Shown piece after piece: positions 59,918 through 64,000 of a stretch of DNA of 64,000 bases (positions are counted from its first letter, which is position 1; the number at the start of each line of letters is the position of its first letter). The notes under the pieces are model-generated. The model saw only the letters and a program-made list of their open reading frames with translations. It was not told the origin of the DNA and searched no databases. The DNA is from Zingiber officinale (lineage: Eukaryota; Streptophyta; Magnoliopsida; Zingiberales; Zingiberaceae). The translations under genes and the position numbers were made by a program. The stretch is taken from positions 58,739,788 to 58,803,787 of the forward strand of contig NC_055988.1 in NCBI RefSeq assembly GCF_018446385.1. The letters run 5' to 3'.

Positions 59918-60522
59918 CGTTTAGAAACCCCATTGGAATTGGTCTGGAGATTTGATTAGTGCCCGAAGGCTGGCCCAGGAATTGGTCTAGGAACTCCTGC
60001 TTTGGTGTTGCATCGGAGATCGAGCCAACTGTGCTTAATTGCGATGCCCCTGCAATCTCAAAATGCTTTATGTAAGCTTTAATTAAATAAGTCATATTTA
60101 AATCTTACTCTTCTTTCGAGGTAGAAAAATAAAATGAGGGCGTCAAATTCAAATCGACGCTTCCTTTCATCTTCTTTCCCATTTCCCGAGGTAACCGCAT
60201 GACCGTCTCGGTACCTAACGTATGGTCTTCCTTTCCCTTTCCCAAGGTAACCGCATGGCCGTCCCGCCACCCGACGTATGGTCTTCCTGCGTCGAAGTAT
60301 TGTCGTACACAAATCTCCCTCTATGATTTTCTTGTCACATCCATCATTAATATCTTTTATCGGGGAATGACACATGTCCCACGAACCTTTCCCATTACTG
60401 TGATTGATAATTATTTTTTTGCACACGACCCTAGATAACTTTCGCCTTTTGATCTGACGGCGATCATGCATTTTAACACTCAAGTTATCCTACTCCACTT
60501 TCGATGCTTTCTAAGGGCTTTG

Positions 60523-60534
60523 CTTTATAAACCC
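60523..60534 (+). promoter_or_regulatory. TATA box before the gypsy-type ORF
   Basis: CTTTATAAACCC lies 149 bases upstream of the ATG at 60683. It is followed by a pyrimidine-rich stretch that fits a plant leader. Upstream, 'GGTAACCGCATG' is repeated with 'CGTATGGTCTTCC' (60189-60289). Confidence 0.55.
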
Positions 60535-60682
60535 TAAAGGTTGTTCGTCGTCGCCTTCTTACTGCCTTACTTGCCTCTGACCCTTTATTGCTTTTTTTTT
60601 TGTTCTTGCCGGTGCTCCTTCTCTCTTGTGCCTGCCTTCTGTAAGTGCTTTTCGATCCTCCCCCTTCCTTTTCATTTCGCTT

Positions 60683-61092
60683 ATGGCTGGAGAGATGGAG
60701 AGACCCTGGTATTCGTTCTTCATCTTCGATTTGGATAGAAGTGATCTTAAGGCCATCCAACACAGCTTACACCTGCCCTCTGATTATAAACTTCTACCTC
60801 CAAAACCCGATGAACATCCATCTTCTCCCCCAGCAGGATTCTTGACTTTCTTTAAAGATCAACTTCTTGGTGGTCTATGGTTCCCCATTCACCCTTTCTT
60901 TTCATCTCTAAGCCAATATCTGGGTATTTCTCTTTCGCAATTTGCTCCCAACGTTTTTCGTGATATTTGCGGAATGGTAATCCTTTACAGTTTATACAGA
61001 ATTCCTTTGACCCTGCAACTCTTTCTTCACTTTTATTCCTTTAAACGAGCTGAACCTGGTGTGTTTATGGTACAATCTCGGGTCGGGTATAA
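60683..61092 (+). pseudogene. putative gypsy-type transposon domain protein (PF04195-like), truncated by an LTR
   Basis: The ATG opens MAGEMERPWYSFFIFDLDRS. 'PPAGFLTFFKDQLLGGLWFP', 'IHPFFSSLSQYLGISLSQFA' and 'PNVFRDICGMVILYSLYRIP' follow. This is the pattern of the plant 'putative gypsy type transposon' domain, found in gag-side ORFs of such elements: a residue stretch of Pro-Ala-Gly, then Leu-Pro-x-His-Pro-Phe, then a hydrophobic segment. The reading stops making sense at 61093, where the inverted gypsy-type LTR enters after TATAA. About 137 residues remain of a protein that is usually several hundred long. Confidence 0.7.
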
Positions 61093-64000
61093 TGTAACGC
61101 CCGCCCTTCTTACCCAACCAAAGGCGGCGCTACGTTCTTATACTACTTACGTACATGTTTTACTATAACAGCGGAAGAATAAAAACTTTAAAGAATTTAA
61201 TTTATTAAGCATAATATCACATATTCTGATTTGTTCAAATGTGCATATGTTGATTCTATAACTAATCATATTAATTTGTCCGGATCGTTCTTGCCGAGCC
61301 ACCACCACACACATCACTATTTGCTCCTCCTGTTGCTCCTCTAGCTCATCCAGCTTCTTTATCTGCGGTACAAGGAAAGTAAGCTGTGAGCACTCATGGC
61401 TCAGTAAGTTTCTTTCCTACTCACTAAAACCAAATCATCGTATATTAATATCATGCGTAGTATCATAAGCATATAACATACAAGAGTATCATATTCATAT
61501 CATAATATCACATGGCATTATATCTAATCATCAGGTAATTTAAAGCACATATGTAGGCAATGCATCATGAATTTGAAAACTTATACTTATAAATACTTGA
61601 AATTAATATCATCATTGAGGGGATCCCGGTTTGTACCACATACATCATGCGCGCGCTTCTTAAGTAGGTCCAAGGTAGCAAGTCTTGAACCCTACCATAC
61701 ATACATACTAGGCCCGAGTCTTACTCCATCGACCTAGGGCATTCAGAAGCCCATTACTGACGAGGCCCGAGTCTTATTCCATCGACCCCGGGGCGTTTAC
61801 GGAGCCCACCCTTGGTACAAACCATACAAAATAACATATCATGCATAACTATCATATCATGTCCTTAACAATCTTTCATGCATTTCCTTTTTCGTTTCTT
61901 TTCATTATGTATAGCATTTCCTTATGCTATCACATATCATGACATATTACATAATATAATTTCATTCCTTCATTATGTATAGCATTTCCTTATGCTATCA
62001 CATATCATGGTATATTACATAACATAGTTTTATTTCTTCATTATGTATAACATTTCCTTATGCTATCACATATCATGGCATATTACATAACATAGTTTTA
62101 TTTCTTCATTATGTATAGCATTTCCTTATGCTATCACATATCATGGCATATTACATAACATAGCATTTCTTCATTATGTATAACATTTCCTATGCTATCA
62201 CATATCATGGCATTTACATAACATAAATTTCATTCTTTTCTCATTATGTATAACATTTCCTATGCTATCACATATCATGGCATATAACATAATTTCATAG
62301 CATATCCTAGGTTTCTTTCCCTTTTTTCTTTTATTTCCTTCATGGCCGAAACCTACTAGTCCTTAAGCTAGGTCTCTTAAGTGACTTAAAGCATGGAAAG
62401 CTTAAGTAAATATCATGGCAAAAGTTACTAAGAATATCATACATAAAATTGGATCATAAATAAGCTAGGACTCTTGTGATCTTACTTGTCTTATATCATG
62501 TACTCATTTTCTACATTCCAATTAAACATGAGAGCATTAATCAACTTTCATATCATGACCCCACAAAGGTCTTGAACATATTAACATCTTGTTTAAGCTT
62601 TTCTAAGCTATCCATTTCATCATGGCCGAAAACCCTAAGAAAGAATTCATGAAGTTCTAACAATATTCAACGTACGAATCTTTTAAGATCTTTGTATTCT
62701 ATCACATGAGCATGTTTATTTAAATTTAAGGGTCTTCCTAACCCTAAACCCTTCCTTGGCCGAAATATAGGAGTGGGTTTTCTTTTATTTTCAATTATCT
62801 TCTAAGCAAGAAAACTAATACATGATCCTTAACATTTCATAGGGAGGACCTCGTACTAGTTGGGTAAAACAATAATTTCCCTAGCCTCTTAAAAATATTT
62901 TTGGCCGAAATTCTAGGGTTAAGTACTCCTTTGATCAAGCATCATATAGGTGTAAAAACATGAAGAAGATCCCTTTTCCATGGCATAGAAAATCTATCAT
63001 GTAGTGTAGATTTAGTTAAACCTTACTAGATTTCGAAGGCTTTTCTTAACCGAATTTTCTCAAACTTGTTTCTAGGTTTTAAAATCCTCATAAAATCTGA
63101 AAAATATATAAAAAGCCTTGTACCACAGGTGAGGGGAAGCTTACCTTCTTTGCTTAAGTTTCCTAGAGTTGAGAGCTTGTTTGGACCTTTCTTCCTTGCT
63201 TGCTATGCTCGGCACCAATGGAGGAGAGGAGTGGCTAGATCTTTTGGTGGAGAGGAGGAAGAAGAGGCTTCTTCCTCTTTGTGTTGCTCGGCAACAACAA
63301 GAAAGAAAGAAGAGGGAGGGAGTGAGGAGGAAGAGGAGCTTCCTTCCTCTTGTGTTGCTCGGCAACAAGAAGAAAAGAGAGGGAGAGGGAGGTCTCGGCA
63401 CAAAGGGAGGAGAGGAGGATGAGTGGGTTGAGGATGAAGTTGAAACCCCTCTCCATGCCTATTTATACTAAAAGGAGGGGAGGGAACTTGACTTGATTCA
63501 TCCTCCCTATTCATTTCTCCCCTTAAATGACAAGAATATTCTAGAGAAGATGCTTCTTGAGTTCTCCCTTAATTTCTCTCTTTTCTTTCCTTTAATACAA
63601 ATTCCTATCTCTCCTCTTACAATATCCTCTCCTATCCCACTTGGTTAACACATGCATGCATCCACAAGAGAACCAAGGATCAAATCCTTCTCCTAACATA
63701 TTTTTTTTTTTTACTTCTTTTTACTTCCTTTTCCTTTTAAGTAAAAAGAATCCTTTCTTATTCTTAACTACTTAGTCCTCTCTCTCCTTATCAATAATTC
63801 TCCTATCCCCTTTGGTATCCTATACATGTTCCTTACAAGAGATCCAAGGTTCAATCTCTCTTCTAACGTTTTATTTTCTTTTGTACATAATAATTCACAT
63901 ATTACCCTATTATGCATTATGCATAAATATTTCATACATGTATTCATATTTCTTCCTTTTGTCTACATTAATTCCATCCATTATAAATCATGCATAGATG
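61093..64000 (-). repeat. inverted copy of the 3.7-kb gypsy-type LTR, running off the window
   Basis: On the plus strand it begins TGTAACGCCCGCCC, the inverse of the end of the LTR at 45946-54357. It carries the inverse of shared blocks: 'TCGACCCCGGGGCG' (61786), 'GAGCACTCATGGCTCAGTAAG' (61388) and 'ACCACAGGTGAGGGGAAG' (63122). Its splice sites (minus strand) are donor AAG|GTAAGC at 63145/63144 and acceptor CGCAG|ATAAAG at 61363/61362. The probable target site TATAA (61088-61092) has its partner outside the window. Low-complexity ORFs at 63066-63514 lie in its leader region and are not supported as genes. Confidence 0.8.
61902..62300. repeat. 68-bp tandem repeat, about six copies
   Basis: Units start TCATTATGTATAGCATTTCC at 61902, 61970, 62038, 62106, 62171 and 62241. 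The array lies in the putative intron of the LTR, at a place comparable to the 24-bp and 75-bp arrays in the other copy, but the unit is different. Confidence 0.93.

Noticed and set aside
63066..63514. Glu/Arg-rich and Ser/Pro-rich ORFs on both strands
   Set aside because: Purine-rich leader of the inverted gypsy-type LTR; overlapping frames on both strands show low-complexity DNA, not genes.

Overview
This window is nuclear DNA of a flowering plant, most likely a monocot. Nearly all of it is transposable elements inserted into one another, with two host-type genes and one gene relic. The evidence for a plant is the set of families: Ty1/copia elements with initiator-tRNA-Met primer sites, plant-type gypsy LTRs, an Angela/BARE-type LTR block, Tourist-like and hAT-like short elements, and an intron-containing gene of the plant RETARDED ROOT GROWTH (DUF155) family. 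The LTR style suggests Zingiberales, but that is a weak inference that cannot be tested here.

Layout. 1-4153: 3' part of an Angela-type copia element (pol broken by one stop, plus its 3' LTR), inserted into a long copia LTR of a second family ('B', remainder 4154-6294). 6295-7839: a promoter/exon-like piece of a probable gypsy LTR on the minus strand. 7840-10264: a 5' LTR of family B with its primer site but almost no element body. 10496-30854: a decayed copia element ('C') opened by three insertions: a gypsy-type solo LTR (13547-25476) that itself holds a complete but decayed minus-strand copia element ('D', 14248-23035); a SIRE-like solo LTR (26180-27078); and a family-B solo LTR (27461-30282) carrying a short inverted-repeat transposon.

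30855-45232 is the gene-bearing island. A seven-exon minus-strand gene for a DUF155/RRG-like organellar protein (33036-38073) can be read exon by exon with in-phase splice sites. A second minus-strand gene (41533 to about 44884) encodes a small membrane protein, with a first exon that is not fully resolved. Between them is a perfect solo LTR of the Angela-type family (38823-40785, TSD TTTAT). The second gene's intron holds a tRNA-derived SINE-like element and a 568-bp Tourist-like element.

45233-64000 is repetitive again. It holds a hAT-like element, a 3.7-kb gypsy-type solo LTR (45946-54357, TSD TCTAC) split by a young gag-only copia element (49159-53891, TSD GAAAT), and a degraded copy of the nuclear gene for chloroplast ribosomal protein L10 (54551-54979). 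It ends with gypsy-type LTR and ORF pieces rich in tandem repeats, and a second, inverted copy of the 3.7-kb LTR family running off the right end.

The least ordinary items are: an extra acidic, membrane-anchored ORF placed upstream of gag in element D, just after a splice-acceptor-like site; the gag-only element studded with paired CCAGTCGACTGG palindromes; and splice-site pairs conserved inside long gypsy-type LTRs.
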